Origin: Syntrophorhabdaceae bacterium
GTDB taxonomy: Bacteria; Desulfobacterota; Syntrophorhabdia; Syntrophorhabdales; Syntrophorhabdaceae
Assembly: GCA_026416315.1 (NCBI GenBank)
Contig: JAOAFK010000181.1
Coordinates: forward strand, 1-19,267
DNA: 19,267 nucleotides
Reading direction: 5' to 3'
The notes below the pieces were generated by a model. It saw only the letters and a program-made list of their open reading frames with translations. It was not told the origin of the DNA and did no database searches. Shown one piece after another: positions 12,310-19,267 of the stretch. Made by a program: the position numbers and the translations under genes. Positions within the stretch are counted from its first letter, which is position 1, and each line of letters begins with the position of its first letter.

Positions 12310-14238
12310 TTAAGCCCCCTTATATGTAATCATCATCATTGTTATATCGTCCGATTGAGGTGTATTACCTGTAAAAGCCTCTATTTTTCTCATTATGGAT
12401 TGAACCATTTCTTCGTTACTTCTTTCTTTCAGTTCCTTTAATGAGTTAACAAGGCGCTCTTCTGAAAACTGGTTACCCCTCTCATCCATTGCCTCCGTAA
12501 CCCCGTCTGTATAAAGAAATATTGAATCGCCCTCATTCAGGGTGAGTATCCGTGTAGTATATACAGCATCTTCTATAACCCCCACAATAAGCTCATTTGT
12601 CTTTTCCAACAGAGATACGCCTTCTTTTTTCCGTATAATAATCGGTGGATTGTGTCCGCCGTTTGTATACAGGACTTTACCTGTCTTTACATATAAAATC
12701 CCGCAGAAGACAGTAACAAACATATTCATATCGTTCTCAATGGATAAGTCTTTATTTGCCTTTGATATGATCTCATTTGGAGTGAGTCCCGCTGTAGCCT
12801 TTGCCTTGATCAATGTTTTTGTGAGGGCCATAAAAAGGGCTGCCGGGATACCCTTACCTGATACATCGGCAATCACGAAGCACAACCTCTCATCGTCTAT
12901 GAAGAAAAAATCATAAAAGTCGCCACCTATCTCCCTTGCAGGTTTTATAGTGGCATATATATCGATCTCTTTTCTGTCAGGAAATGGTGGAAATCTTTTT
13001 GGTAATATTCCCATCTGGATGTCATGGGCGATCTTTAATTCACTCTCCATTCTTTCCCTTTGCCTTGTTACTTCTGTTAATTCGTTTATATAACTTTTTA
13101 ATGACTGGCGCATAAAGATAAATGCTTCTGTGAGCTTTCCCACTTCATCCCCTGTCTTAACAAGAGGCAATTCAACCTCAAGGTTCCCCGAACCGATATG
13201 CTCTGTTGCATTTGATAAATGGCGTATCGGTTTTGTTATGGACCTTGATATAAAAACAACCGCTATGGTGAGGAGAAATAGACCTGAAATACCGAGTAAA
13301 AGAACAATTTTATTTAAATCCATTATATCCTTCATAATCTCGTCATGAGGAAAAAGTACACCGAGAGACCAACCACTTGTCTTTATGGGTACATACACCA
13401 TCCAGCACAATTTTTCGGACAATGCACTGACAACCTGCATGGGTGCCACCCCGGATTCACCTTTAATCATCTTACGGCCAACCTCTCTCAATTTTACATC
13501 ATGCCTGGCCTCTGCAATGGTAAAGATTGTCTCATTCATAATAAAATCTTTGATGGGATGGGTAACAAATGTGCCGTTTTTTGATATTAAAAAACCGTAT
13601 CCTGATTGAAGGATCTTGATAGAGGATACAATTTCTGTGAGTTTTTCCAGGGATATATCAACAACAATAACACCGGCAAATTGTCTTTTATTGCCCACCT
13701 TTTTATAAAAAGGAACTGCATAGGAACACATAATTATACCGCCACCCTCACCAAAATACGGTTCAATCCACTGGGGTCTGCCGAGTTCCTTGGGGATTTG
13801 ATACCATTCCTGTAAAAAATAGTCATAATATTTATCGTGAAATCTAAGATTGATTGATTCTTCTGTTCTAAAGATATAAGGTGCGTAATACTTGGCATCT
13901 TTCTTGAAACCATATGGCTCAAAGGCAATGGCAGCGCCATAAATTTCTAAATTTTTTTCAACGACTGCCAAAAGAACCTGGAGAAGCTCCTCCTCGGTGT
14001 TTTTGCTGTTCTCCAAAAAAAACCCCAGATTTTCAGGTATCTTTTGGGTAGCAGCGAGGATCGTCTCAATCCTGTTTGTTGCTGCCATAATAATATTTTC
14101 AGAATTTTCCTTTATGGACTTCTCTATAAAATTCCTTGAGATAAAATAATTATAGCCAAAGATACTGGCGAAGATGAAAGAGCAACTCATTAAAAAAAAT
14201 AAAACGAGCTTGAAGGCGATACTTTTAGTTTTGAACAT
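12310..14238 (-). CDS. Membrane sensor PP2C phosphatase (dCache-HAMP-SpoIIE/RsbU)
   Basis: A 642-residue inner-membrane signalling protein. TM1 is at about 9-30; residues 35-300 form a periplasmic double-Cache sensor (RPQWIEPYFGEGGG, GVIVVDISLEKLTEIV, GYGFLISKNGTFVTHP); TM2 is about 310-330; a HAMP linker follows (SRSITKPIRHLSNAT to DEVGKLTEAF, 331-375); a short coiled coil with ELKIAHDIQMGILP (400-413) leads into the PP2C domain, with PAREIGGDFYDFF (433-445), IADVSGKGIPAALFM and YTDGVTEAMDERG as metal-binding blocks. RsbU-type enzymes dephosphorylate STAS proteins. The start is ATG 14238 with AAGGTG upstream, not the TTG at 14268. It overlaps the solute-binding gene by 14 bases, indicating coupled translation and perhaps a shared ligand. 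Its likely substrate is the STAS protein at 10560-10892. Confidence 0.93.
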   Translation of the reverse strand: MFKTKSIAFKLVLFFLMSCSFIFASIFGYNYFISRNFIEKSIKENSENIIMAATNRIETILAATQKIPENLGFFLENSKNTEEELLQVLLAVVEKNLEIYGAAIAFEPYGFKKDAKYYAPYIFRTEESINLRFHDKYYDYFLQEWYQIPKELGRPQWIEPYFGEGGGIIMCSYAVPFYKKVGNKRQFAGVIVVDISLEKLTEIVSSIKILQSGYGFLISKNGTFVTHPIKDFIMNETIFTIAEARHDVKLREVGRKMIKGESGVAPMQVVSALSEKLCWMVYVPIKTSGWSLGVLFPHDEIMKDIMDLNKIVLLLGISGLFLLTIAVVFISRSITKPIRHLSNATEHIGSGNLEVELPLVKTGDEVGKLTEAFIFMRQSLKSYINELTEVTRQRERMESELKIAHDIQMGILPKRFPPFPDRKEIDIYATIKPAREIGGDFYDFFFIDDERLCFVIADVSGKGIPAALFMALTKTLIKAKATAGLTPNEIISKANKDLSIENDMNMFVTVFCGILYVKTGKVLYTNGGHNPPIIIRKKEGVSLLEKTNELIVGVIEDAVYTTRILTLNEGDSIFLYTDGVTEAMDERGNQFSEERLVNSLKELKERSNEEMVQSIMRKIEAFTGNTPQSDDITMMMITYKGA

Positions 14239-15220
14239 GATTAACGCACCTTTTGAAAAAAACACCAAAATCAGGTATTTTTTGAATCAATCTGTTTTCC
14301 TTCAATGACCTTGCAACCCTGTAAAAATCATCTTTATTGAGTATCCCAAGGTTTTTATCATCTCCTTCTGTAATGATAAGGTCCTTCATCCTCATGAGCA
14401 TCCATCTTTGATGCACTCTATTTGCCGGCACGTTTGCCATCTTCATATATTTGAGGATGATATCAAGGGTCTCCTCTGTGTTTTTAAATGCATAAATCCA
14501 ACCATCAATAGAGGCTTTTACAAAATTACAGGCAAAGGCTCGATTTCTATGAAAGGTATCTTCCAGGGTGTAAATGCCATCTTCAGGAAAATTCAATCCG
14601 TATTCATGAAAGAAAAAGCGTGTGAGTTCATCGTCATTGATACCTGAACTTAAAACCGTATGATATTCGTTATACCACATGGCGGATGCAACATCCACTC
14701 CATCCCTAAGAAACAGATTTACTGAATTAGACTGGGGAATTATCGTTACATTTACATTGAATTTTTTAAACAATGCCATGGGCTGGAGACGAAAATCATC
14801 CCTCCAAAGGCCTACCCTTTTTCCGTTTAGGTCTTCCGGTCTTGTTATGCCTTTTTGTTTTTTTGCGATGAGCATAAGGGCAGATCTCTGTATAATCTGT
14901 GCAATATTAATAATTTTTAAACCCTGTGAGCGTTTTTTTATTGCCGTTGAAAGCCAGGCGGTGCAGAAATCTGCCTTTCCATCTTCAAGCATATTAAAAG
15001 GGGCTGTGTATGGTCCTCCTGCAATAATTTGCAGATTGATCCCGTATTTCTTATATATCCCTTTTTCAAATGCTACATAATAGCCTGCAAACTGTGCCTG
15101 GGGACTCCATTGCGGGATGAAGGAAGCGTTTTGATCTGTAGAATAAGCATGGGGAGCATTAAAAACACTCAAAAAAATAACAACAAGAAAGATTAAAGGG
15201 AGAATAAATTGTTTAAAAAT
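14225..15220 (-). CDS. NMT1/THI5-like periplasmic solute-binding protein
   Basis: An ABC-type substrate-binding protein of the NMT1/SsuA group. Motifs: FIPQWSPQAQFAGYYVAFEKG, KYGINLQIIAGGP, LEDGKADFCTAWLSTAI, ITRPEDLNGKRVGLWRDD, and VDVASAMWYNEYH. The only standard start in frame is TTG at 15172, which would cut the signal sequence in half. Reading upstream in the same frame gives TIFKQFILPLIFLVVIFLSV then FNAPHAYS, a textbook Sec signal (Lys, about 16 hydrophobic residues, AHA/AYS cleavage). The next upstream stop is at 15254-15256, and no ATG, GTG or TTG lies between. I therefore place the start at ATT 15220 (331 residues); ATC at 15235, six bases after AAGGAG, is the alternative. It overlaps the permease end and the phosphatase start. 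Confidence 0.8.
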   Translation of the reverse strand: MFKQFILPLIFLVVIFLSVFNAPHAYSTDQNASFIPQWSPQAQFAGYYVAFEKGIYKKYGINLQIIAGGPYTAPFNMLEDGKADFCTAWLSTAIKKRSQGLKIINIAQIIQRSALMLIAKKQKGITRPEDLNGKRVGLWRDDFRLQPMALFKKFNVNVTIIPQSNSVNLFLRDGVDVASAMWYNEYHTVLSSGINDDELTRFFFHEYGLNFPEDGIYTLEDTFHRNRAFACNFVKASIDGWIYAFKNTEETLDIILKYMKMANVPANRVHQRWMLMRMKDLIITEGDDKNLGILNKDDFYRVARSLKENRLIQKIPDFGVFFKRCVNHVQN

Positions 15221-15250
15221 GGTATTTAAGTTGATTGATATCTCCTTCTC
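15221..15250 (-). promoter_or_regulatory. Ribosome-binding region for the solute-binding gene
   Basis: On the minus strand GAGAAGGAG (15242-15250) lies in the last codons of the permease gene. It is six bases before ATC 15235 and 21 before ATT 15220. The bases also encode the conserved permease tail DPRRR, so the resemblance may be coincidence. Confidence 0.3.
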
Positions 15251-16062
15251 GGGTCAAAGATATCCCTCAGTCCCTCTCCAAGGAGGTTATATCCCATAAC
15301 AGTAAGGAAAATTGCGAGCCCAGGATAAAGGCTCAGCCACCAGGCCACCTCTATGTTGTCCTTTGCCTGGGTAAGGATATTTCCCCAGCTTGGTGTTGGT
15401 GGCTGCACCCCTATGCCTAAAAAACTCAATGCAGACTCTGTAAGTATGGCACCTCCTATGCCGAGGGTTGCAACAACATAAACAGGCGTGAGGGCATTGG
15501 GCAGGATGTGCCTGAAAATTATCCTTCTTTCAGGAAAACCCTGTGCCTTTGCAGCAAGGACAAACTCTTTATTCTTTATACTTAAAACCTCTGCACGGAC
15601 AAGCCTCGCTATGCCCATCCAGTTCGTAAGACCTATGACGATAATGATATTCCAGATACTCGGTTCAAGAAGGGCAATAACAGCAAGGATCAGAAAAAAG
15701 GTGGGAAAGCACATCATTAAATCCACAAATCGCATTATTACTTCATCAACAATACCGCCATAGTATCCAGATACTGCCCCGATTACAATACCTATCAACA
15801 CAGCAATACCTATGGATACAAAACCCACAAGCAATGAGATTCTACTCCCGTAAATAATCCTTGCAAGAATATCCCTGCCCAGCGTATCAGTACCGAAGGG
15901 GTGGTCAGCAGTGGGGGGTGCGAGGATATTCTTCATATCCGGCTCCACAGGGTCATGGGGTGAGACTACAGGTGCTGCTATGGCACAAATAAACATGGGT
16001 ATAAGGATAATCAATCCAGTTAAGGCAAGATTATGCTTTATAATCCTTTTAATGATCTCCAT
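15226..16062 (-). CDS. DppC/OppC-type ABC transporter permease
   Basis: A 278-residue inner-membrane permease of the peptide/nickel family. HPFGTDTLGRDILARII (54-70) is the diagnostic DppC/OppC segment between TM1 and TM2; the cytoplasmic EAA loop that contacts the ATPase runs 166-189; the end reads GEGLRDIFDPRRR as in the family. Six membrane segments fit. What is missing is odd: no DppB-type permease, no DppA-type binding protein and no ATPase genes are in the window; the neighbour is an NMT1-like binding protein, from a different transporter class. It has no Shine-Dalgarno; a perfect TATAAT on the minus strand ends eight bases before the ATG, so it may be made from a leaderless transcript as well as by read-through from the upstream gene. 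Confidence 0.9.
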   Translation of the reverse strand: MEIIKRIIKHNLALTGLIILIPMFICAIAAPVVSPHDPVEPDMKNILAPPTADHPFGTDTLGRDILARIIYGSRISLLVGFVSIGIAVLIGIVIGAVSGYYGGIVDEVIMRFVDLMMCFPTFFLILAVIALLEPSIWNIIIVIGLTNWMGIARLVRAEVLSIKNKEFVLAAKAQGFPERRIIFRHILPNALTPVYVVATLGIGGAILTESALSFLGIGVQPPTPSWGNILTQAKDNIEVAWWLSLYPGLAIFLTVMGYNLLGEGLRDIFDPRRRYQST

Positions 16063-16068
16063 ACTGTT

Positions 16069-16076
16069 GGATTATA
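16069..16076 (-). promoter_or_regulatory. Possible -10 element for the DppC-type gene
   Basis: On the minus strand a perfect TATAAT (16071-16076) lies right after the stop of the upstream gene and eight bases before the permease ATG. No -35 box is evident. Confidence 0.3.
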
Positions 16077-16079
16077 CAA

Positions 16080-17009
16080 TTATTCCATCTCTATTAGCGA
16101 CCATGCTACAAAAAGGGTGGTTTGGGTATTTTTCTTGGATACTTTATTGAATTGAATGGGTGTATTACTTGTAAAAGAGCCGTCTTCATGCTGAACACTG
16201 GCCAGATAACCCTTTGACTTATCTATCAGATCTTTTTTGTCTTTAAGTTTAGAGAGTGCCATAAGTGCATAGGCAGTAACTTCAGGGTCTTCAGGGACAT
16301 TTTCTGTCATCATGGCGAACCCGCCAGACTGTTTTTGTGTTTTTAAAAGCCATTCCACGGCATCGCTCACAAAAGGTGTGGTGGGTGAAATCCCTGCCAT
16401 AACAAGGCCCCTTATTACCCATGCAGTGCTTATGGCAAGAGAAGGGGAACCCTTTGGCATCCCATATCCACCATCAGGATTCTGACATCCCATAAGCCAG
16501 TCCAGGGCCATCCTCACTGCAGGGTCATTTCTTTTTAACCCTGCATCAATAAAGGCATTTATAACAACAGCTGTATATATAGTGAGAGGTGCACCCTCTT
16601 TTCCTATTCTTTTAAAACCACCTGCCTCATCCTGAACATTTCTTAAATATTCAATGCCTTTTTTTATTGCCTCTTCTCCTGTACCGGCCTGCTTCAGTGC
16701 TATAATGGCAAATGCCGTATGGGCAGTGTTATTGTTCCAACTGCCATCTGGTTTCTGGTCTTTTAGAATAAATTCTATACCTTTATCTGCCTTATCATCA
16801 TATGCTTTTTTCATCTTTAAGACCTTTACTGCCCAACTCGTAGGTTCAGCCTCTGGAGGAAATTCACCCTTCAGCCTTGACCATGCACCGTTTTCATACT
16901 GAACAGAAATAATGTGGTCCATTGCCTTTTTAACAATATCCTGAGACTGAGAAAATGCGACAAAAGGGAAGAGGATAATGATGATGGTTAAAAAAATATA
17001 TTTTTTCAT
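16080..17009 (-). CDS. Secreted prenyltransferase/squalene-cyclase repeat protein
   Basis: A 309-residue exported protein. A Sec signal (MKKYIFLTIIIILFPFVAFS then QSQ) is followed by six repeats, each an alpha-alpha hairpin with a QxxxGxW/F turn: Q37, Q85 (QKPDGSW), Q126, Q176 (QNPDGGY), Q225 and Q273 (QHEDGSF), at 41-50 residue spacing. This is the alpha6-alpha6 toroid of the prenyltransferase, squalene-hopene cyclase and complement TED group. No DxDD cyclase motif is visible and the protein is exported, so it is probably not a terpene cyclase; a carbohydrate- or protein-binding role is more likely. GGAGGGAG precedes the ATG. A strong promoter at 17051-17079 serves it and probably the genes after it; the next gene begins 17 bases on. 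Confidence 0.83.
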   Translation of the reverse strand: MKKYIFLTIIIILFPFVAFSQSQDIVKKAMDHIISVQYENGAWSRLKGEFPPEAEPTSWAVKVLKMKKAYDDKADKGIEFILKDQKPDGSWNNNTAHTAFAIIALKQAGTGEEAIKKGIEYLRNVQDEAGGFKRIGKEGAPLTIYTAVVINAFIDAGLKRNDPAVRMALDWLMGCQNPDGGYGMPKGSPSLAISTAWVIRGLVMAGISPTTPFVSDAVEWLLKTQKQSGGFAMMTENVPEDPEVTAYALMALSKLKDKKDLIDKSKGYLASVQHEDGSFTSNTPIQFNKVSKKNTQTTLFVAWSLIEME

Positions 17010-17050
17010 AACTCCCTCCCAAAAAAGATATAGATGTTATATATGTTTAA

Positions 17051-17079
17051 ATATTACATGCAAAAATCAAATGTGTCAA
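17051..17079 (-). promoter_or_regulatory. Strong sigma-70-type promoter for the envelope-sensing cluster
   Basis: On the minus strand a perfect TTGACA (17074-17079) is 17 bases from TAATAT (17051-17056, 4 of 6). The predicted leader is about 35 bases and ends with GGGAGGGAG. Best promoter match in the window. Confidence 0.65.
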
Positions 17080-17131
17080 AAAACATTTTATTTAATTTTA
17101 TTCCAGCAGATAAAAAACGCCTCTTATTGAT

Positions 17132-18040
17132 TTACGGTGGACATTTTGCACATATGGACCTGAACTGCATGGTGCTTAAGTAGCGGTCACCTCTGTCAGG
17201 AAGGATTACAACTATTGTACCTCTGTTGATCTTTTCTGCAATCTTTAAAGCAATGGCTACAGCGGCGCCGCTCGATGTGCCCACAAATATCCCTTCATGC
17301 TGGGCAAGAAATCTTGTTGTCTCGAAGGCCTCGCCGTCATTTACAAGATATCTTTCATCAAGTATAGATGGGTCAAATATTTTAGGCACAATGGATTCTG
17401 TCATATTTTTTAAGCCCTGAATGGTATGACCCATTACTGGTTCAACGCCCACTATCTTTATATCGGGCTTTACAGATTTTAAGTATTTTCCCGTGCCCAT
17501 GAGTGTTCCTGTTGTGCCCATGCCTGCCACAAAATAGTCTATGTCACCGTTTGTCTGTCTGATTATTTCTGGTCCTGTTGTTTCAAAATGGGCAAGGATA
17601 TTGTCTGGATTATCATACTGATTGGGCATATAATATTTATCCGATGCTTCCTCTAAAAGTTTGTATGCCATCTTTATAGCACCATCTATATTTTCCCTTG
17701 CAGGTGTTAAAAAGACATGGGAACCCAAGCCTTCAAGTATTAATCTTCTCTCCATGCTTACGCATTCTGGCATACATAGTTCTACCTTATAACCTTTTGC
17801 TGCCCCTATCATTGCAATGGCAATACCAGTGTTACCGGATGTGGGCTCAAGTATGATTTTTTCTTTTGTTAGTTCGCCCCTTTCCTCGGCCTTCTGGATC
17901 ATGTAAAGGGCAGGTCTGTCCTTTACTGAACCGCCGGGGTTACATCCTTCGAGTTTGCAGAGTATACGCACCCCAGGTTTTCTATTGATATTCATAAGTT
18001 CCACAAGAGGGGTATTGCCTATGGCCTCAAGGATATTCAT
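17132..18040 (-). CDS. cysM: Cysteine synthase, CysM-like
   Basis: A 302-residue PLP enzyme of the cysteine synthase/cystathionine beta-synthase family that makes cysteine from an activated serine and sulfide (or thiosulfate for CysM types). The PLP lysine is Lys40 in NPGGSVKDRPA; PTSGNTG (67-73) binds the substrate carboxylate; GMGTTGTLMGTG (173-184) holds the cofactor phosphate; GTSSGAA lies at 254-260. The GGSVKDRPALYMI and QYDNPDN patterns favour the CysM branch over CysK. An unusual feature is the C-terminus, ICAKCPP, with Cys297 and Cys300 as a CxxC pair. ATG at 18040 follows GGGAGG. Probably monocistronic: the following gene has its own promoter, and the divergent DUF89 gene lies upstream. 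Confidence 0.9.
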   Translation of the reverse strand: MNILEAIGNTPLVELMNINRKPGVRILCKLEGCNPGGSVKDRPALYMIQKAEERGELTKEKIILEPTSGNTGIAIAMIGAAKGYKVELCMPECVSMERRLILEGLGSHVFLTPARENIDGAIKMAYKLLEEASDKYYMPNQYDNPDNILAHFETTGPEIIRQTNGDIDYFVAGMGTTGTLMGTGKYLKSVKPDIKIVGVEPVMGHTIQGLKNMTESIVPKIFDPSILDERYLVNDGEAFETTRFLAQHEGIFVGTSSGAAVAIALKIAEKINRGTIVVILPDRGDRYLSTMQFRSICAKCPP

Positions 18041-18178
18041 GATATTTTACCTCCCATTAAAAAAGTAAATATAAAATAACAGAATAATATCTTTGAAACA
18101 AGGCATATTTTGATTAAACCATTGAATTTATGACAATTAAGTTTTATCTTTTTATTGAAAATCAGAAGAGTAATTAAA

Positions 18179-19009
18179 ATGAAGGTAACAAGACATTGCA
18201 AAAACTGTTTAATGAGGCTTGCAGAGAATACCTGTTTTCTTTCTCATGCTGATAAAGAGGTTTTATATGATTGCTTCAGACTAATAGATGAAACATTTGA
18301 TGAAAATGTAACACCGCCTTATATTGCAAATAAAATTTTCAGTTTAATAAAAGAAAAAACAAATGTTTTAGACCCCTATAGAGAAAAAAAGGATAAAGAA
18401 TTATCCATAGCAAGAAAGGCAACACAGGCATATTATGACCATTTTGGCAAGGACCTTGAGGGCGTATTAAAATTTTCTGCTTTGGGAAATTCAACGGATA
18501 CATTTCTTGATACTGTTGAAAGTGATTTTTTAAAACTCCATAAGATAGAATTTTATGCAGAATTAGAAAAAATTGATGAAGAGATAAACAAACAGGATAG
18601 AGATGTGCTTTTTCTCGGTGACAATGTGTTTGATTTTTTATTCGATATGAAATTGATTCGATTTCTCGAAGATAAAGGCAAAAAAGTATTTTATGCAGTG
18701 AAAGAAGCGCCAATCCAGAATGATCTCTCTATGGTCGATGTTTTTAAATATCAATTTGACAGAATATTTAGTAATATTATTTCAACGGGCAACGATAGGG
18801 TGGGCATTGAAAAAAAAGATACAAGAGGTAGGATAAAAGAATTCTGGGATGGTGATGCCATTATTATTGCAAAGGGCATGGGTAACTACGAAACCATTTC
18901 AGAATTCAAAGATGGAAGAAAGGTGATACACATAATGAAGGTGAAATGCTCTGCTGTCAGTGAGGCCATTTCTCATCCTGAAGGAACTTATGTTGCATTG
19001 GTTCGTTAA
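18179..19009 (+). CDS. DUF89 (ARMT1-like) protein
   Basis: A 276-residue protein of the DUF89 family, metal-dependent phosphatases thought to clean up reactive phosphometabolites; ARMT1 in eukaryotes is a member. It starts KVTRHCKNCLMR (C7, C10), the typical bacterial CxxC entry. FSALGNSTDTF (99-109) stands where the family has its ALANIIDF strand. LGDNVFDFLFD (147-156) holds Asp148-Asn149 of the usual DNxGE metal motif, but the Ala-Gly-Glu that normally follows is replaced. IIIAKGMGNYETISE (228-242) and VKCSAVSEAI (255-264) are typical. ATG 18179 is preceded by AGAAGAG; an earlier in-frame TTG at 18155 is less likely. Divergent from cysM; dnaJ-like follows by 39 bp. Confidence 0.85.
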   Translation: MKVTRHCKNCLMRLAENTCFLSHADKEVLYDCFRLIDETFDENVTPPYIANKIFSLIKEKTNVLDPYREKKDKELSIARKATQAYYDHFGKDLEGVLKFSALGNSTDTFLDTVESDFLKLHKIEFYAELEKIDEEINKQDRDVLFLGDNVFDFLFDMKLIRFLEDKGKKVFYAVKEAPIQNDLSMVDVFKYQFDRIFSNIISTGNDRVGIEKKDTRGRIKEFWDGDAIIIAKGMGNYETISEFKDGRKVIHIMKVKCSAVSEAISHPEGTYVALVR

Positions 19010-19048
19010 TTTTATTAAAATGGAATGCACTGTGAAAGGTGAAATCTC

Positions 19049-19267
19049 ATGGGAACAAAAAAAGATTATTATGAAATCTTAGGTGTTTCAAAAAACGCAA
19101 CAGATGAGGACATAAAAAAGGCATATAGAAAACTTGCCTTAAAATACCATCCAGACAGAAATCCAGGCAACAAAGAGGCAGAGGAAAGATTCAAAGAGAT
19201 AAATGAGGCTTATGCTGTATTGAGTGACAAAGAAAAAAGAAAACAATACGATACATTCGGCATGGCC
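19049..19267 (+). CDS. DnaJ-like J-domain protein, N-terminal part (partial)
   Basis: The first 73 residues of a gene cut by the right edge. It is a complete J domain: KKDYYEILGVSKNATDEDI, AYRKLALKYHPDR with the HPD motif at 34-36, and RFKEINEAYAVLSD, then KRKQYDTFGMA. The J domain stimulates the ATPase of DnaK (Hsp70). What follows the J domain is not visible, so it may be DnaJ with a zinc domain or a CbpA-type co-chaperone; the ending FGMA instead of the more common FG plus Gly-rich run suggests the latter but does not decide it. AAAGGTGA precedes the ATG. It lies 39 bp after the DUF89 gene with no terminator between. Confidence 0.92.
   Translation, partial: MGTKKDYYEILGVSKNATDEDIKKAYRKLALKYHPDRNPGNKEAEERFKEINEAYAVLSDKEKRKQYDTFGMA

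Noticed and set aside
12239..14268. TTG 14268 as start of the PP2C phosphatase
   Set aside because: ATG 14238 has an AAGGTG site and gives the standard short N-terminus before the first membrane segment.
14679..15080. 133-residue plus-strand open frame
   Set aside because: Fully antisense to the solute-binding gene and lacking a ribosome site; no family features.
18339..18713. 124-residue minus-strand open frame
   Set aside because: Antisense to the DUF89 gene and rich in Leu and His from reverse-strand lysine codons; a shadow.

Overview
The window is about 19.3 kb of AT-rich, densely coding bacterial chromosome with no tRNA, rRNA, CRISPR array, insertion sequence or phage gene that I can see. 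Gene content points to an anaerobic Gram-negative bacterium of the old Deltaproteobacteria (Desulfobacterota) or a related phylum: secreted proteins with Sec signals, a flagellar-type sigma-28 promoter, a stand-alone RTX-type EF-hand protein, DUF169, CGGC and TIGR04076 proteins, a DUF89 protein and a crotonase-fold enzyme. The species cannot be fixed from the sequence alone.

Layout. 1-234: the 3' end of nadE (+). 237-3841 (-): a tight operon read as MBL-fold hydrolase, crotonase, sodium:solute symporter, methyltransferase. 3945-5212 (+): DUF169 protein overlapping a minimal endonuclease V-like protein. 5259-5857 (+): promoter, FmdB-type zinc ribbon, a 51-residue basic protein, and a clear hairpin terminator. 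5865-8436 (-): mnmG followed by a short QueG-like iron-sulfur protein. 8628-9080 (+) and 9088-9363 (-): two convergent small Cys-rich proteins (CGGC domain and TIGR04076). 9462-10473 (+): a sigma-28-like promoter and an EF-hand protein. 10497-11314 (+): STAS anti-anti-sigma plus RsbW-like kinase. 11324-17079 (-): a probable operon from a strong promoter at 17051-17079, read as secreted prenyltransferase-repeat protein, orphan DppC-type permease, NMT1-like solute-binding protein, membrane dCache-HAMP-PP2C phosphatase and a PhnP-like MBL hydrolase. 17132-18040 (-): CysM-type cysteine synthase. 18179-19009 (+): DUF89 protein, then the start of a dnaJ-like gene running off the window.

How they may work together. 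The most interesting region is 9.4-17.1 kb. The PP2C phosphatase, the STAS protein and the RsbW-like kinase form the three parts of a partner-switching circuit, but no sigma factor lies in the window. The sensor phosphatase overlaps, by 14 bp, a periplasmic solute-binding protein whose only transport partner is a single permease without its usual second permease or ATPases. This suggests that the binding protein may deliver a ligand signal to the phosphatase sensor domain rather than (or as well as) feed a transporter. That is inference from gene order. The binding-protein gene also lacks any ATG/GTG/TTG start in front of its signal peptide, so it may use a rare AUU/AUC start.

Most remaining genes are housekeeping (nadE, mnmG, cysM, dnaJ-like) or conserved uncharacterised families. 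I found no convincing frameshifted pseudogene and no gene-free stretch above 300 bases.
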